Below, piece after piece: positions 35,004-43,859 of a stretch of 64,000 bases of DNA (its first letter is position 1; every line of letters begins with the position of its first letter). Both the position numbers and the translations under genes were made by a program. Location: the NCBI GenBank assembly GCA_002702065.1, contig NZXX01000001.1:124001-188000 (forward strand), in the 5' to 3' direction. The notes below the pieces were generated by a model. The model made no database searches. It worked only from the letters and a program-made list of their open reading frames with translations, and was not told where the DNA came from. The stretch is from Anaerolineaceae bacterium (GTDB lineage: Bacteria; Chloroflexota; Anaerolineae; Aggregatilineales; Phototrophicaceae).

Positions 35004-36112
35004 GAAAGAGCATTCTCGTAAAGTTTAAGGTAATGGCGGGCGGCGGCATCCCATGTCGCGGTTTGCGCCCATGCACGCCCGGCAATGCCCATCTGTGCAG
35101 CACGCTGCGGGTTCTTGAGCAGGGAGATAATAGCATCGGCCAGCGCGGCTGTCACGCCTGATTGTGGCACCAGCAGGCCGGTGATGTCGTGCTGAATGGC
35201 ATCCTCCGCGCCGCAGTCGTGCGTGCCGATGACGGGCAGGCCGGCTGCACTGGCTTCGAGATAGGTCAGGCCGAACCCCTCGAATTTGCGTCCGACGTTC
35301 ATCGACGGCAGCGCGAAGACATCAGCCGCGCCATACCAGGCCAGCTTGGTTGCTTCCGGCACATGCCCCAGCAGATGCACGCAATCTTGCAGGCCAAGCA
35401 GTTGAATCTCGGCTTCGACCTGCTGCGTATAACCGGGCGCAGCATCCAGACTGCCAATGACGATACACTGCACATTCGGTATGGTCTCGCGGACAGTCGC
35501 CATTGAACGCACCAGTTCAAGCGTCCCTTTGCGCATTTTAACCGCACCAACCGACAGCACGGTCGGCCCTGTTTTTTCCACCCCATTTTGCGGCAGGTCC
35601 GCAAACCGCGCCGGGTCGATGCCGTTGGGGATCACCATTGTGGGGGTATCCGGCAGGGTTTGCTGGATAACTTTTGCTGTGTAGCGGCTCACGCAGACGA
35701 GCGGGTTGGCACGCGCGAACGCCCAGCGATAAATATTGCCGACAGGTGGGCGGCGGCGTGTAAGCAGGTCGATGTAGCTGCCATGCGCGGTCACGAGAAA
35801 GGGCCGCCCGGCTGCGATCCACGCCCCGGCAGGTGCGTATGGCTCGATCATGGCGTGAACGAGATCGCAGTCTTTGAGGAGCCGGCCAATCTGGGGTGTG
35901 TCGCGCAGCACTTTGGGCAGCAGATACTTCTCCATCGGGTTGGTGTCCGGCAGCAGACGATGCACCGCAGCACCGGGCAGGTCCGGTCCGCTGCGCGAGG
36001 CGACAACCGTCATCTTGACTCCGAGCGCCTGCAACGCCTCGATCAGACTGCGGCAGTAATGCGCCCAGCCATGCGTGTGCGTCAGGTCAGCCGTCAGCAG
36101 CCCGATGTGCAT
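35000..36112 (-). CDS. GT4-family glycosyltransferase
   Basis: A 370-residue GT-B enzyme. VLSVGAVKMRKGTLELVRSM opens the C-terminal half, and EGFGLTYLEASAAGLPVIG carries the E-x7-E motif that binds the nucleotide sugar. N-terminal HIGLLTADLTHTHGWAHYC is the acceptor half. Starts 1 bp after the upstream glycosyltransferase stop. Adds one sugar during assembly of a surface polysaccharide; donor and linkage unknown. Confidence 0.92.
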   Translation of the reverse strand: MHIGLLTADLTHTHGWAHYCRSLIEALQALGVKMTVVASRSGPDLPGAAVHRLLPDTNPMEKYLLPKVLRDTPQIGRLLKDCDLVHAMIEPYAPAGAWIAAGRPFLVTAHGSYIDLLTRRRPPVGNIYRWAFARANPLVCVSRYTAKVIQQTLPDTPTMVIPNGIDPARFADLPQNGVEKTGPTVLSVGAVKMRKGTLELVRSMATVRETIPNVQCIVIGSLDAAPGYTQQVEAEIQLLGLQDCVHLLGHVPEATKLAWYGAADVFALPSMNVGRKFEGFGLTYLEASAAGLPVIGTHDCGAEDAIQHDITGLLVPQSGVTAALADAIISLLKNPQRAAQMGIAGRAWAQTATWDAAARHYLKLYENALS

Positions 36113-36113
36113 T

Positions 36114-37343
36114 TTAACCTTGCCTCGGTGTTGGGGGGTGTGCTGCCTGCTGTTGCGGTTGCAGATAACCCAGAATCATGGCGGCACGTTTGGCCCACGT
36201 ATATCGCTCAATCACGATGGTGCGGGCACAGTCGGCCAGCTGGTGCCGCAGGGCCGGATCATCGTGCAGCCGTTGAATCGCCGCTGCCAGTGTGTCGACA
36301 TCCCCCGGCGTGACGAGCAAGGCCGATTCACCATCGGTCACCACATCGGCAATGGCGGGCAGGTCCGACGCGACAATGGCCCGGCCCGATGCCATGTACT
36401 CGAATAACTTGATCGGGGAGGCATGATAGGCGAAATGCTCTGTCCAGGGGAAAGGCATGGCACACACATCAAAGGCGCTCAGGTACAGCGGTACATCTTC
36501 CGGTTTGACCTGCCCGGCATTGAGAAACTGCGAATCCGGCAGGCCAAATGACAGCCATGTCTGTCGCAGCGCCTGGGCCATATCATCCGGCCCACCGACC
36601 AGCGCGACCGATGCGCCTTCGACCTGTCGCAGCGCCTGAATCAGTGTGCCGACGCCTTTGTCCATCGACATAGTGTGCAGCCGCCCGACGTAACCGACGA
36701 TGAACGCGTCCTGCGGCCAGCCGATTTGCGCGCGGGCCGTCTGCTGATCGGGCAGGTGGCTGAAGCGAGTCTCGCGGATGCCATCATGGGCGACATGAAC
36801 GCGGTCGGGTTCGGCTCCGGCTTTGACCAGTGCATCGGCCAGATAGGGTGTGACCGGGAAGATATGCCCGGCCCGGCGGACAGCCAGTGCCTGCAACCAG
36901 CGCCCGACAGCGGATTTCGACAGGCGGTGCGGTTCGTAGCCGATAGCGTGGCGTGGTTTGAGCAGACTCAGCAGCAGCGCAGCGGGCAGGTCACGCGTGT
37001 AATAGACATCATAGCGGGCAGGCAGCAGCCACAGGCTCAGCATCAACAGGTAGGTGGCATATTGCAGCAGGAACGCCCCCTTTCGCAGCAGGAACACCGG
37101 GTCAATGGTGCTGGATTGCAGGTCCAGGCAGGGGACGCGGCGCAGTTGGAAGTTCGGCTGGATGCCATAATGCACCCAGGGGTCGGCTACTGCGCGCAGT
37201 TCCGGTGTGTTGCGGCGTGCTGCCGCCCACAGGCTGACCTGTGCGCCCTCGTCGGCAAAGGCCTCGCAGTTCTGCATGATTTGCAGGCCGTGTGCTTTTT
37301 CGGTGGGAATGCGTGCGTTGGCGATGTACAACAGTCGGGTCAT
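36114..37343 (-). CDS. GT4-family glycosyltransferase
   Basis: A 409-residue GT-B enzyme. The donor half has IVGYVGRLHTMSMDKGVGTL and ASPIKLFEYMASGRAIVAS, where the E-x7-E motif is reduced to one clear Glu in a KLFEYMA context, common in GT4. N-terminal LLYIANARIPTEKAHGLQIM matches the acceptor half. It overlaps the FkbM gene by ATGA. One of four GT4 enzymes here. Confidence 0.9.
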   Translation of the reverse strand: MTRLLYIANARIPTEKAHGLQIMQNCEAFADEGAQVSLWAAARRNTPELRAVADPWVHYGIQPNFQLRRVPCLDLQSSTIDPVFLLRKGAFLLQYATYLLMLSLWLLPARYDVYYTRDLPAALLLSLLKPRHAIGYEPHRLSKSAVGRWLQALAVRRAGHIFPVTPYLADALVKAGAEPDRVHVAHDGIRETRFSHLPDQQTARAQIGWPQDAFIVGYVGRLHTMSMDKGVGTLIQALRQVEGASVALVGGPDDMAQALRQTWLSFGLPDSQFLNAGQVKPEDVPLYLSAFDVCAMPFPWTEHFAYHASPIKLFEYMASGRAIVASDLPAIADVVTDGESALLVTPGDVDTLAAAIQRLHDDPALRHQLADCARTIVIERYTWAKRAAMILGYLQPQQQAAHPPTPRQG

Positions 37344-38062
37344 GATGTCACCAGATGCCGGTGCCCCAATGCCCGGGTCGGGCGTTGACGGATGCTCAGC
37401 CAGTCGATCAGCGCGGCCTCCTCACCATGATGTTCCAGTACCAGCCGGGGTTTGCATGCCGATAACATCCTCTCACCACCTTCGAGCGCATCCAGTTCAT
37501 AGCCTTCAATGTCGATCAGGACCACATCCGGGCAGGTTTTGCGCGTTTGCCAGAATTGATCCAGCGTTGTCGCCTCAACTTCGATGGTATGACTTGCGCT
37601 GTCCCGTGTGTTGCTCAGGTGATGTTTGCCGTCGGACGTGCCTTCAGCCATGTTGACGATGCCGGCTTCGGCGGCTATACACTGCGGCAGGACGGATATA
37701 TCGACCTGTAGTTGCGGGTTCAGATCGACGTTGCGCTGTAGGGCTGCGACATTATCCGGCCAGCCTTCAAACACGTAAATGTGCCCACGTGCCTGCATCA
37801 GCTGGGCAATATGCAGCACATGGATGCCGACATGCCCGCCGACCACATAAACCGTCATGCCAGACCGGATATTTGCGTCCAGCCATGCGGACACATCCGG
37901 TTCGTAAGCGCGGTAAAAAGTCCCCAACCGGCTCATCATCGGTTCGTTCAGTTGAAAAGTCAGGCCGCGGTACGGGCCAAACGCGACCGTACGTGTTGCC
38001 CCCGGTTTCAGCCAGGTCATGGCCAGCAGGCGGTGAAAGGCACGCTTCAGACCTTGTTTCAT
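37340..38062 (-). CDS. FkbM-family methyltransferase
   Basis: About 240 residues. The SAM-binding loop reads VYVVGGHVGIHVLHIAQLMQ, where family members usually have D-x-G-A-x-x-G, so the acidic residue in front of the loop is Val. IYVFEGWPDNVAALQRNV (second motif) and VVLIDIEGYELDALEGGERM (FkbM motif) are well preserved. It probably O-methylates a sugar of the polysaccharide. ATG at 38062 overlaps the upstream stop by one base; a GTG one codon earlier is equally possible. Confidence 0.85.
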   Translation of the reverse strand: MKQGLKRAFHRLLAMTWLKPGATRTVAFGPYRGLTFQLNEPMMSRLGTFYRAYEPDVSAWLDANIRSGMTVYVVGGHVGIHVLHIAQLMQARGHIYVFEGWPDNVAALQRNVDLNPQLQVDISVLPQCIAAEAGIVNMAEGTSDGKHHLSNTRDSASHTIEVEATTLDQFWQTRKTCPDVVLIDIEGYELDALEGGERMLSACKPRLVLEHHGEEAALIDWLSIRQRPTRALGHRHLVTS

Positions 38063-39150
38063 CACGACTTCTCCTTAGCGGCTGTTTGTCCGTCGCCAAA
38101 CAACCTGACCAGCGTATCCGCCAGATGATCAAGGCTGTGATCGTGAACAACTATGCGGCGCAGGCTGCGGCCTAATGCCTGCCGCGTTTCGGGCAGCATG
38201 TTCATGATGTTGAGAATCTTGTTCGCCAGCATATCCGGCGCTTCCGCCGGAACCAGCAAATGATCGCGCCAGTCCGCCAGAATGGGCTGAAAGGCTTCGT
38301 TGGCCGTAATAACCGGCAGACCACACGCCATCGCTTCCAGCACGGCTTTGTCGACCGCACCGGTGTTGCTGATATTCACCATCAGGTGCGCCTGCTGGTA
38401 GACCGGGACGATGGCATGATGCGGGATTTCGCCGGTAAATTCAACCACGCTGGTCAGGTTATAAGCCGCTGCCAGCGCCTTGAGTTCGGTTGCATAGGCT
38501 TGATCCTGCGGGTTAGTGTTGCCGATGATACGCAGCCGAAAATCACACCCATCCTGCTTCAGCATACTCGCCGCTTCGATGATGGTTTCCAGCCGCTTAA
38601 TGGGCGCAATGCGGCTGACGCTGATGATGGTGAAAGGGTCTTGGGCTGCGTTTTGAGGGGTAAAGCGCCCGGTGTCGATGCCGTGTCCGATGACCTGCAC
38701 TTTAGGGCTGTCGATGCGGAAGCTCTCTGGTGAAGCGGTGACAATATGGTCAACCAGTTTTTCGGCCAGCCGCAGCCGGGGTGTGACGGCTTTGTGCGCG
38801 TACCACAGCGTGATCGGGATGCCGCGTGGCCGCAGCAGCGGTGCACCCATTACAGCAAACAGCGACTGGATGTGGGCGAAACAGGCATCGTAGGTGTTTT
38901 CATGTAGCAGGCGGTTCAGAAGCCGGTAGAACTCGAAGGCCCGCCGCGCCTCGTTGTAACCTTTTTCCTTGCCAACAGAAAACACCCGTACATTATCGGC
39001 CACCGCGATGCGCCCGGCCTGCATGGTGATGACATCCACCGCGGTGCAGCGTTTGGCAACGGCGTTGATCCAGTCGGTGGCGAAGCCCTGCACCGGCGCG
39101 TCCGCATCCGTCATCAGGTTGAACCATAACAACCGCAGGTTTTGACTCAT
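38062..39150 (-). CDS. GT4-family glycosyltransferase
   Basis: A 362-residue GT-B enzyme. VISVSRIAPIKRLETIIEAA starts the donor half and VDKAVLEAMACGLPVITANE carries the active-site Glu. Compared with the other three GTs it lacks the first Glu of E-x7-E, which reads Asp (TGAVDKAVLEAM). Overlaps ComB-like gene as ATGA at 39147-39150. Confidence 0.9.
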   Translation of the reverse strand: MSQNLRLLWFNLMTDADAPVQGFATDWINAVAKRCTAVDVITMQAGRIAVADNVRVFSVGKEKGYNEARRAFEFYRLLNRLLHENTYDACFAHIQSLFAVMGAPLLRPRGIPITLWYAHKAVTPRLRLAEKLVDHIVTASPESFRIDSPKVQVIGHGIDTGRFTPQNAAQDPFTIISVSRIAPIKRLETIIEAASMLKQDGCDFRLRIIGNTNPQDQAYATELKALAAAYNLTSVVEFTGEIPHHAIVPVYQQAHLMVNISNTGAVDKAVLEAMACGLPVITANEAFQPILADWRDHLLVPAEAPDMLANKILNIMNMLPETRQALGRSLRRIVVHDHSLDHLADTLVRLFGDGQTAAKEKS

Positions 39151-39830
39151 GGGAACACTGGCCTCATCACATGCAGGCCGTTTTCGCGTTGCACGACCAT
39201 TGCGAAATCCACATGATCAATAGTCGTACAGCAGGCCATATCCGCGTCAAAGCCGGGGAAGTGATGTGCATCTTCAATGGCATCGCGTGATCGTCGGACG
39301 CGCTCCAGATAGGGCTGCGGGTCCGGTTGCGCCCCGCTCAGCAGCGCTTCGAGATAATCCGCAAAGGCGGCATCCTCATCACCATGATCATTCAAGCGGC
39401 GACCGGTAATGACCATTGTCACCCCAGCGGGTGAATGCTGCTGGATATAGCGAAGGGTTGCACGGGCACAGGCGAAACTGGCCGCAAGCAGCGTATCGGC
39501 CCCGGCAGACAGCACGACGCCCTGCGTCCCCGCGCCAGTGCGCTGGATGATGGTGCGATTTGTCAGTTCGAGCCCGACCAGCGCCGAGGGTGAATTGCCA
39601 TAGTTGAAGCCAGCAGGTGGCAACCCCCCCACTTCACCCATGACCAGCGCGCCGGGGATCTGTTCGCGCAAATTCAGCGCTTCCTCGACCTCGCGTACAA
39701 GAATGATTTTCTCCGCACCGGCAGCAAAGGCATACGCCGCTGTGGTGAACGCCCGCAGCACGTCAATGACGACGACCAGCCCGGTGGCATCACAACAGGT
39801 TGCATTCGTTGTCCGTTCAAAGCGGATCAT
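39147..39830 (-). CDS. ComB-like phosphatase (2-phosphosulfolactate phosphatase family)
   Basis: A 227-residue protein of the ComB fold: VVVIDVLRAFTTAAYAFAAG (acidic metal-binding start), ALVMGEVGGLPPAGFNYGNS, and IQRTGAGTQGVVLSAGADTL. In methanogens ComB dephosphorylates 2-phosphosulfolactate for coenzyme M; bacterial relatives act on unknown phosphates. Here it is fixed inside a glycosyltransferase operon, overlapping both neighbours (TGATG with the upstream GT4, ATGA with the downstream GT4). A phosphorylated sugar or lactyl substituent would fit, as inference. Confidence 0.82.
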   Translation of the reverse strand: MIRFERTTNATCCDATGLVVVIDVLRAFTTAAYAFAAGAEKIILVREVEEALNLREQIPGALVMGEVGGLPPAGFNYGNSPSALVGLELTNRTIIQRTGAGTQGVVLSAGADTLLAASFACARATLRYIQQHSPAGVTMVITGRRLNDHGDEDAAFADYLEALLSGAQPDPQPYLERVRRSRDAIEDAHHFPGFDADMACCTTIDHVDFAMVVQRENGLHVMRPVFP

Positions 39831-41071
39831 CAGCGTACCCTTGCCTGCTTGTTGGCCTCATGATGCGCCAGCGCAAACAGCCTGCCATAGCTCTCGATAT
39901 AGGCTTCTGGCGAATAATACTGCGTGGCGAAGGCTTTCGCCTGCTGGCCGAGTACGTCCACATCGGCATCCGTAAAACTGTGTAGTAGCCGGTCCGCGAG
40001 TGCATCGACATCGCCGGCTGGCACCAGATACCCCTGCACGCCATCTTGCAGCACTTCCGGGATGCCATCGACCGCACTGGCAATGACCGGGGTGCCGCAT
40101 AACATGGCTTCGATGACGACTTTGGGCATTCCTTCAGAGTAGGTTGGCAGCACGAATACCCGCCCCCGCGCCATATAGCGCGCCAGTTCTTCCTGCGATA
40201 CGTGGTCGACAAATGTGACCGCGTCTGTCAGCCCCAGCCGCTGGACCTGGGCGTGCAGATCGGCGGTGTATTCGGCGTTGGATGCCTTGCCGATCAGCCA
40301 CAGGTGGGCCTGCGGAATCTGGGGGCGGATACGGGCGAACGCATCCAGCAGGTGATGCACGCCCTTGCGCGGCACCAGCACCCCGGTGTAAACCATATCG
40401 CAGCGTTGGGAGGGCGGTTTATCCGGCACGACCTGGCTGAACGCCGATGAATCCGTCCAGCTCATGAACTGCATCATGGGCTTGTCCGGGGCCATAGCCT
40501 GAATCTGCTGCCGGGAAGAATCCGACACAGCACGCAGGGCGTCGGCATGGCGCAGCGCATAGTTGGCCGTCAGCCGCATGAAGGCACGCCACAGGCTCTT
40601 GAAGCGCAGATCCCGCTGCATGAACAAACCCTGTTCCAGATCGCCCCGAGTCTCGATCACCAGCCCCACGCGCCGCCCGAACAGTCGTGCCATGTTTTTG
40701 GCCAGCGCAGCGGCTGCACCAATGTATGGATCATGCGCGATCAGCACGTTGACGCCGCGTGTCAGGATGAGCCACAGCACCAGCGGCGGGGCGACCAGAT
40801 AGGCGGTCAGGTAGCGCAGCATCGCCAGCGGCAGGGCGGGCCACAGGTAAAAATGCGCGTGCTGATGGAATCGACGCGGACGCAGGCCGGGTGCAAAGCT
40901 CGTGACAAATATGTCCACACCCAGATCATCCGTCAGCCGCTGCCATTTTTTGGCCTGCGAGTCGCTCAGCGGTTGGGTGTAGCGCATGGTATCGACCCAG
41001 CAGACGCGCAACCCACGCGGATCAGTTGATTGCAAAACAGGCTCCTTTGCGTGCCGAAACTGCGGGTTCAT
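39830..41071 (-). CDS. GT4-family glycosyltransferase, first gene of the polysaccharide operon
   Basis: A 413-residue GT-B enzyme. MVYTGVLVPRKGVHHLLDAF opens the donor half; SEGMPKVVIEAMLCGTPVIA shows E-x7-E, with the second Glu in VIEAM. N-terminal VDTMRYTQPLSDSQAKKWQR is the acceptor half. It leads the operon, so its promoter should lie in 41072-41194, where only a weak TATAGC-like element is seen on the minus strand. Confidence 0.9.
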   Translation of the reverse strand: MNPQFRHAKEPVLQSTDPRGLRVCWVDTMRYTQPLSDSQAKKWQRLTDDLGVDIFVTSFAPGLRPRRFHQHAHFYLWPALPLAMLRYLTAYLVAPPLVLWLILTRGVNVLIAHDPYIGAAAALAKNMARLFGRRVGLVIETRGDLEQGLFMQRDLRFKSLWRAFMRLTANYALRHADALRAVSDSSRQQIQAMAPDKPMMQFMSWTDSSAFSQVVPDKPPSQRCDMVYTGVLVPRKGVHHLLDAFARIRPQIPQAHLWLIGKASNAEYTADLHAQVQRLGLTDAVTFVDHVSQEELARYMARGRVFVLPTYSEGMPKVVIEAMLCGTPVIASAVDGIPEVLQDGVQGYLVPAGDVDALADRLLHSFTDADVDVLGQQAKAFATQYYSPEAYIESYGRLFALAHHEANKQARVR

Positions 41072-41194
41072 CAGAATCTATCAGCTATTGGTGGCATTGG
41101 CTATAGTCGCTCCCCTACAGACTGGGGGCCGGGAAGGTTAGAAAATGGTTTATGCTGAAGCGGTGCGCAAGCGATGGGTAGAAGGTTTTGGGAA

Positions 41195-41353
41195 ATGGTG
41201 CTTGCTATCCTCAGTATCATCATTGTATCCGGTGTTTACGTCGGCTGGCGTTTTGGTACGCGCCGAACTCTTTTTCACTACCGGCGGCTGGATGCCGAGA
41301 TTTTGGCGTTGCAAATCGCCATCCGGCAGGAGAATCCGCCACCCTCCAATTAA
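41195..41353 (+). CDS. Small single-span membrane protein (about 52 residues)
   Basis: An open frame from ATG at 41195 to TAA at 41351-41353. It has one hydrophobic stretch (MVLAILSIIIVSGVYVGW), followed by a basic turn (RFGTRRTLFHYRRL) and a charged helix ending EILALQIAIRQENPPPSN. AGAAGG sits nine bases upstream. ATG at 41174 would add seven residues. It stands in the gap between the divergent polysaccharide operon and the MFS gene. No family known; the layout of one membrane helix plus basic stop-transfer supports a real protein. Confidence 0.5.
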   Translation: MVLAILSIIIVSGVYVGWRFGTRRTLFHYRRLDAEILALQIAIRQENPPPSN

Positions 41354-41439
41354 CCCCTGGTCAAATGGTCAGTATGAGTTCGAACTGGAATTGAGTATCC
41401 TTAAACAGACGGGATTGACCCACAAGGATTATTCACTGC

Positions 41440-42654
41440 ATGTTCAACCGTATTGACCGCCGCATGTTCACTATTCTGATGATCGTGATCGTGCAGATAA
41501 TCGGCGCTTCGATGATTCTGCCGATTTTGCCGATCTATGCACGTCGCCAGTTTGCCATGTCCGAAGAAGTGGTGACGCTGTTGTTTTCCAGCTTCTTTCT
41601 GGCCCAGTTTCTGGCAGGTCCCATTATTGGGCGGTTGTCGGATATTTATGGCCGCCTGCCGGTACTGATCATCAGCCAGATCGGGACCGTGATCAGCTTT
41701 GTGTTGATTGCGATCGCGCCGAATATGGCCTGGCTGTTTTTTGCCCGCATTCTGGATGGCATCACCGGTGGCAATATTATCGTGGCGCAGGCTTACGTGA
41801 CGGACATCACCCCGCCCAAGCAGCGGACTCAGGCACTTGGCTATATTTTCGCCGGGTTCGGCACGGGTTTTATCATTGGCCCGGCAGTTGGTGGCATTCT
41901 GTCCAGCGCATTTGGCCCGCAGATTCCGTTCATTATTGCCGCCATTGCAGCCGCGCTGACGGTCGTGCTGACATGGGTCGCGCTCGATGAAACGCTGACG
42001 CCGGAGCAGCGTGCGGCGAACCGTACTCGCAGTGGTTCCAACCTCAACCCCAACCAGATTTTGCATAATGTGCCGCTGGTGCTGGTGCTGCTGATCGGCT
42101 TTGGCGTGCAGTTTGGTCTGTCGATCATCCAGTCCACGTTTCCGCTGTTCGGTGAGGACGTGCTGTTTGATGGCTACACGGCCCAGCAGACCAGCCTCGG
42201 CATCGGTTTGCTGTTGAGCAGTGCGGGTCTTGGGCAGGTTATCACACAGGTGTTTTTGCTCAAGCGGTTGCTGCGCCGCTTTGATGAGACGTCGCTGGTC
42301 ATTGTCGGCAACATCATCCGGGGAGTCGGGTCGCTTGGGTTAATTATTGTGGGGGTTCCCTGGCTGGCTGCCCCGATGATCGCGTTGTTTGCCAGCGGCG
42401 GCGGCATCGCAATGCCCGCGCTGCAATCCCTGGCGACCGAGACGGTGCCTGATGAAATGCGCGGTGGGGTGCTGGGCGTTTATCAATCCGCGACCAGCGT
42501 CGGCACCATTCTGGGCAGCGCGCTTTCCGGCCTGATGTTTGCGCTGGCGACACCGCTGCCATTTCTGGTCAGCGGCGGCCTGTCGCTGCTGCTGGTGCTG
42601 CCGGTCTTTTACATTATGCGCCGCCGACAGGTCCAGCCAGCAGCCGTGTCATGA
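41440..42654 (+). CDS. MFS transporter, DHA1 drug-efflux-like
   Basis: A 404-residue membrane protein with 12 predicted helices. Motif A is GRLSDIYGRLPVLI between helices 2 and 3, and a motif C-like segment is FGTGFIIGPAVGGIL in helix 5, which marks antiporters of the TetA/DHA1 type. A proton-coupled efflux role is likely; the substrate is not readable. The stop is 1 bp from that of the convergent SH3/PA14 gene. Confidence 0.9.
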   Translation: MFNRIDRRMFTILMIVIVQIIGASMILPILPIYARRQFAMSEEVVTLLFSSFFLAQFLAGPIIGRLSDIYGRLPVLIISQIGTVISFVLIAIAPNMAWLFFARILDGITGGNIIVAQAYVTDITPPKQRTQALGYIFAGFGTGFIIGPAVGGILSSAFGPQIPFIIAAIAAALTVVLTWVALDETLTPEQRAANRTRSGSNLNPNQILHNVPLVLVLLIGFGVQFGLSIIQSTFPLFGEDVLFDGYTAQQTSLGIGLLLSSAGLGQVITQVFLLKRLLRRFDETSLVIVGNIIRGVGSLGLIIVGVPWLAAPMIALFASGGGIAMPALQSLATETVPDEMRGGVLGVYQSATSVGTILGSALSGLMFALATPLPFLVSGGLSLLLVLPVFYIMRRRQVQPAAVS

Positions 42655-42655
42655 C

Positions 42656-43672
42656 TTAGCGGATTGGCACGTTGTTGATGTCGCCGCGTGCACCCACATA
42701 TGGGGCGAAGACCCAGCCAAGTTTGCCTTCATAGCGCACCTGGAACCAGCGGTTCTGACCGCCCTGTACCGTCCGGTTATACAGCGGGACTTCCGCTCCC
42801 CAGGGGATTGTCCCCAACAGCGCTGTGCGTTCGCTGGGCCGGGCGCGGATGTTCATGATCGAACGCGGCACAGCGATGACACCAGTATCGCCAGGGTTAT
42901 CCAGCGTGTCGAAGACGCTGCCTTGCACACCAATGCCACCGGGGTCCACGTTAAATTCCAGATAGCGGCCCGATGACCAACCGACCTGACCATTCACGTT
43001 GATCAGATACCAGGTCATGCCATCTTCACTTGGGTTACGGGCGATGACGGGATATGTCTGCCCCGGCACGGCAACCGTAATCAGCGTCGCCCCCAGATAA
43101 GGCCCGGTGCGCACGGCCAGACCGCGCACACTGGCACTGACCACAGCCGTTGCAGGTGGCACCGGGGTCGCCGATGGCACCGCCGTATAGATAGATGTGG
43201 GGGCTGTACCCTGCGGGAACCACTGGAATTGGATAACGGCGGCGTCGCTGTTTTCAACAAAGTCCACGCGCAGTTCATGTGAACCCGCCGTCATGCTGCG
43301 TGTGAACGACAGCACCTTGACCGGGCCGCCCGTGAAATCTTCAAAAACCTGCTCGCCATCGATAAACACGCGGACATTGTCATCGACCGCAATATCGAAA
43401 CGGTAGGTGTCTGCATTGAAATTTTGTGTGGAATTAAACCGCACGGAGAAATTATTGGCCTGGTCCAGAATCTCATCACCGCCGATGGTGGGTCTGCCGG
43501 GCCAGTTGAAATTAATGCCAGCGATGCCTTCCCGCGTTTCATTGGGGTCACCGCTGAAGCTGGTGTTATCCCAGAAGCGGGCTCGCCAATTGGTGCCGAA
43601 CTCCGCCTGAACGGTGAGTGCGGTGGCGAAGATGAGCAGCATCAGACTCAGCAGGAAACCGGCGCGCTTCAT
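42656..43672 (-). CDS. Secreted PA14-like and tandem SH3 domain protein
   Basis: About 338 residues. A signal peptide (MKRAGFLLSLMLLIFATALT, cleavage near VQA) is followed by a PA14-type carbohydrate-binding domain: NWRARFWDNTSFSG, FNADTYRFDIAVDDNVRVFI and GSHELRVDFVEN. Then come two bacterial SH3-like domains (GLAVRTGPYLGATLITVAVP and MNIRARPSERTALLGTIPWG). ATG at 43672 has a strong GGAGGG; a start eight codons earlier does not. Likely binds cell-wall or polysaccharide material outside the cell. Confidence 0.85.
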   Translation of the reverse strand: MKRAGFLLSLMLLIFATALTVQAEFGTNWRARFWDNTSFSGDPNETREGIAGINFNWPGRPTIGGDEILDQANNFSVRFNSTQNFNADTYRFDIAVDDNVRVFIDGEQVFEDFTGGPVKVLSFTRSMTAGSHELRVDFVENSDAAVIQFQWFPQGTAPTSIYTAVPSATPVPPATAVVSASVRGLAVRTGPYLGATLITVAVPGQTYPVIARNPSEDGMTWYLINVNGQVGWSSGRYLEFNVDPGGIGVQGSVFDTLDNPGDTGVIAVPRSIMNIRARPSERTALLGTIPWGAEVPLYNRTVQGGQNRWFQVRYEGKLGWVFAPYVGARGDINNVPIR

Positions 43673-43703
43673 AGCTTTCCCTCCATGTGGGTTCATAACT
43701 AAT

Positions 43704-43712
43704 ATTATAACA
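43704..43712 (-). promoter_or_regulatory. Extended -10 promoter element for the PA14/SH3 gene
   Basis: Minus-strand TGTTATAAT matches the extended -10 (TGnTATAAT) perfectly. No good -35 is needed with this type. The leader to ATG at 43672 would be about 25 nt. Confidence 0.5.
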
Positions 43713-43778
43713 AAAGCAAGGCTCTGCGGACCAGCAGTATCAGATTCGTATAAGAATCATCCTGAAAATAGGAAACCC

Positions 43779-43801
43779 TACGCAGGCATCCTGCGTATAG
43801 T
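43779..43801 (+). promoter_or_regulatory. Operator-like dyad beside a -10 element upstream of DUF4342
   Basis: TACGCAGG (43779-43786) and CCTGCGTA (43790-43797) form a perfect 8-bp inverted repeat around CAT. It abuts TATAGT (43796-43801), a possible -10, so a bound repressor would block it. A -35 is not clear (AAACCC). A further GATTC/GAATC repeat lies at 43743-43758. Confidence 0.4.
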
Positions 43802-43859
43802 ATGGTGTAGTATCAAGAAAACGAAGCGGGCATATGCCTGACGTAGAGGAGCGAATCAG

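Noticed and set aside
41145..41456. Plus-strand frame of about 100 codons covering the small membrane protein
   Set aside because: Its translation lacks domain features and has no good ribosome site; the +1-shifted frame at 41195 has a clean membrane helix and AGAAGG.
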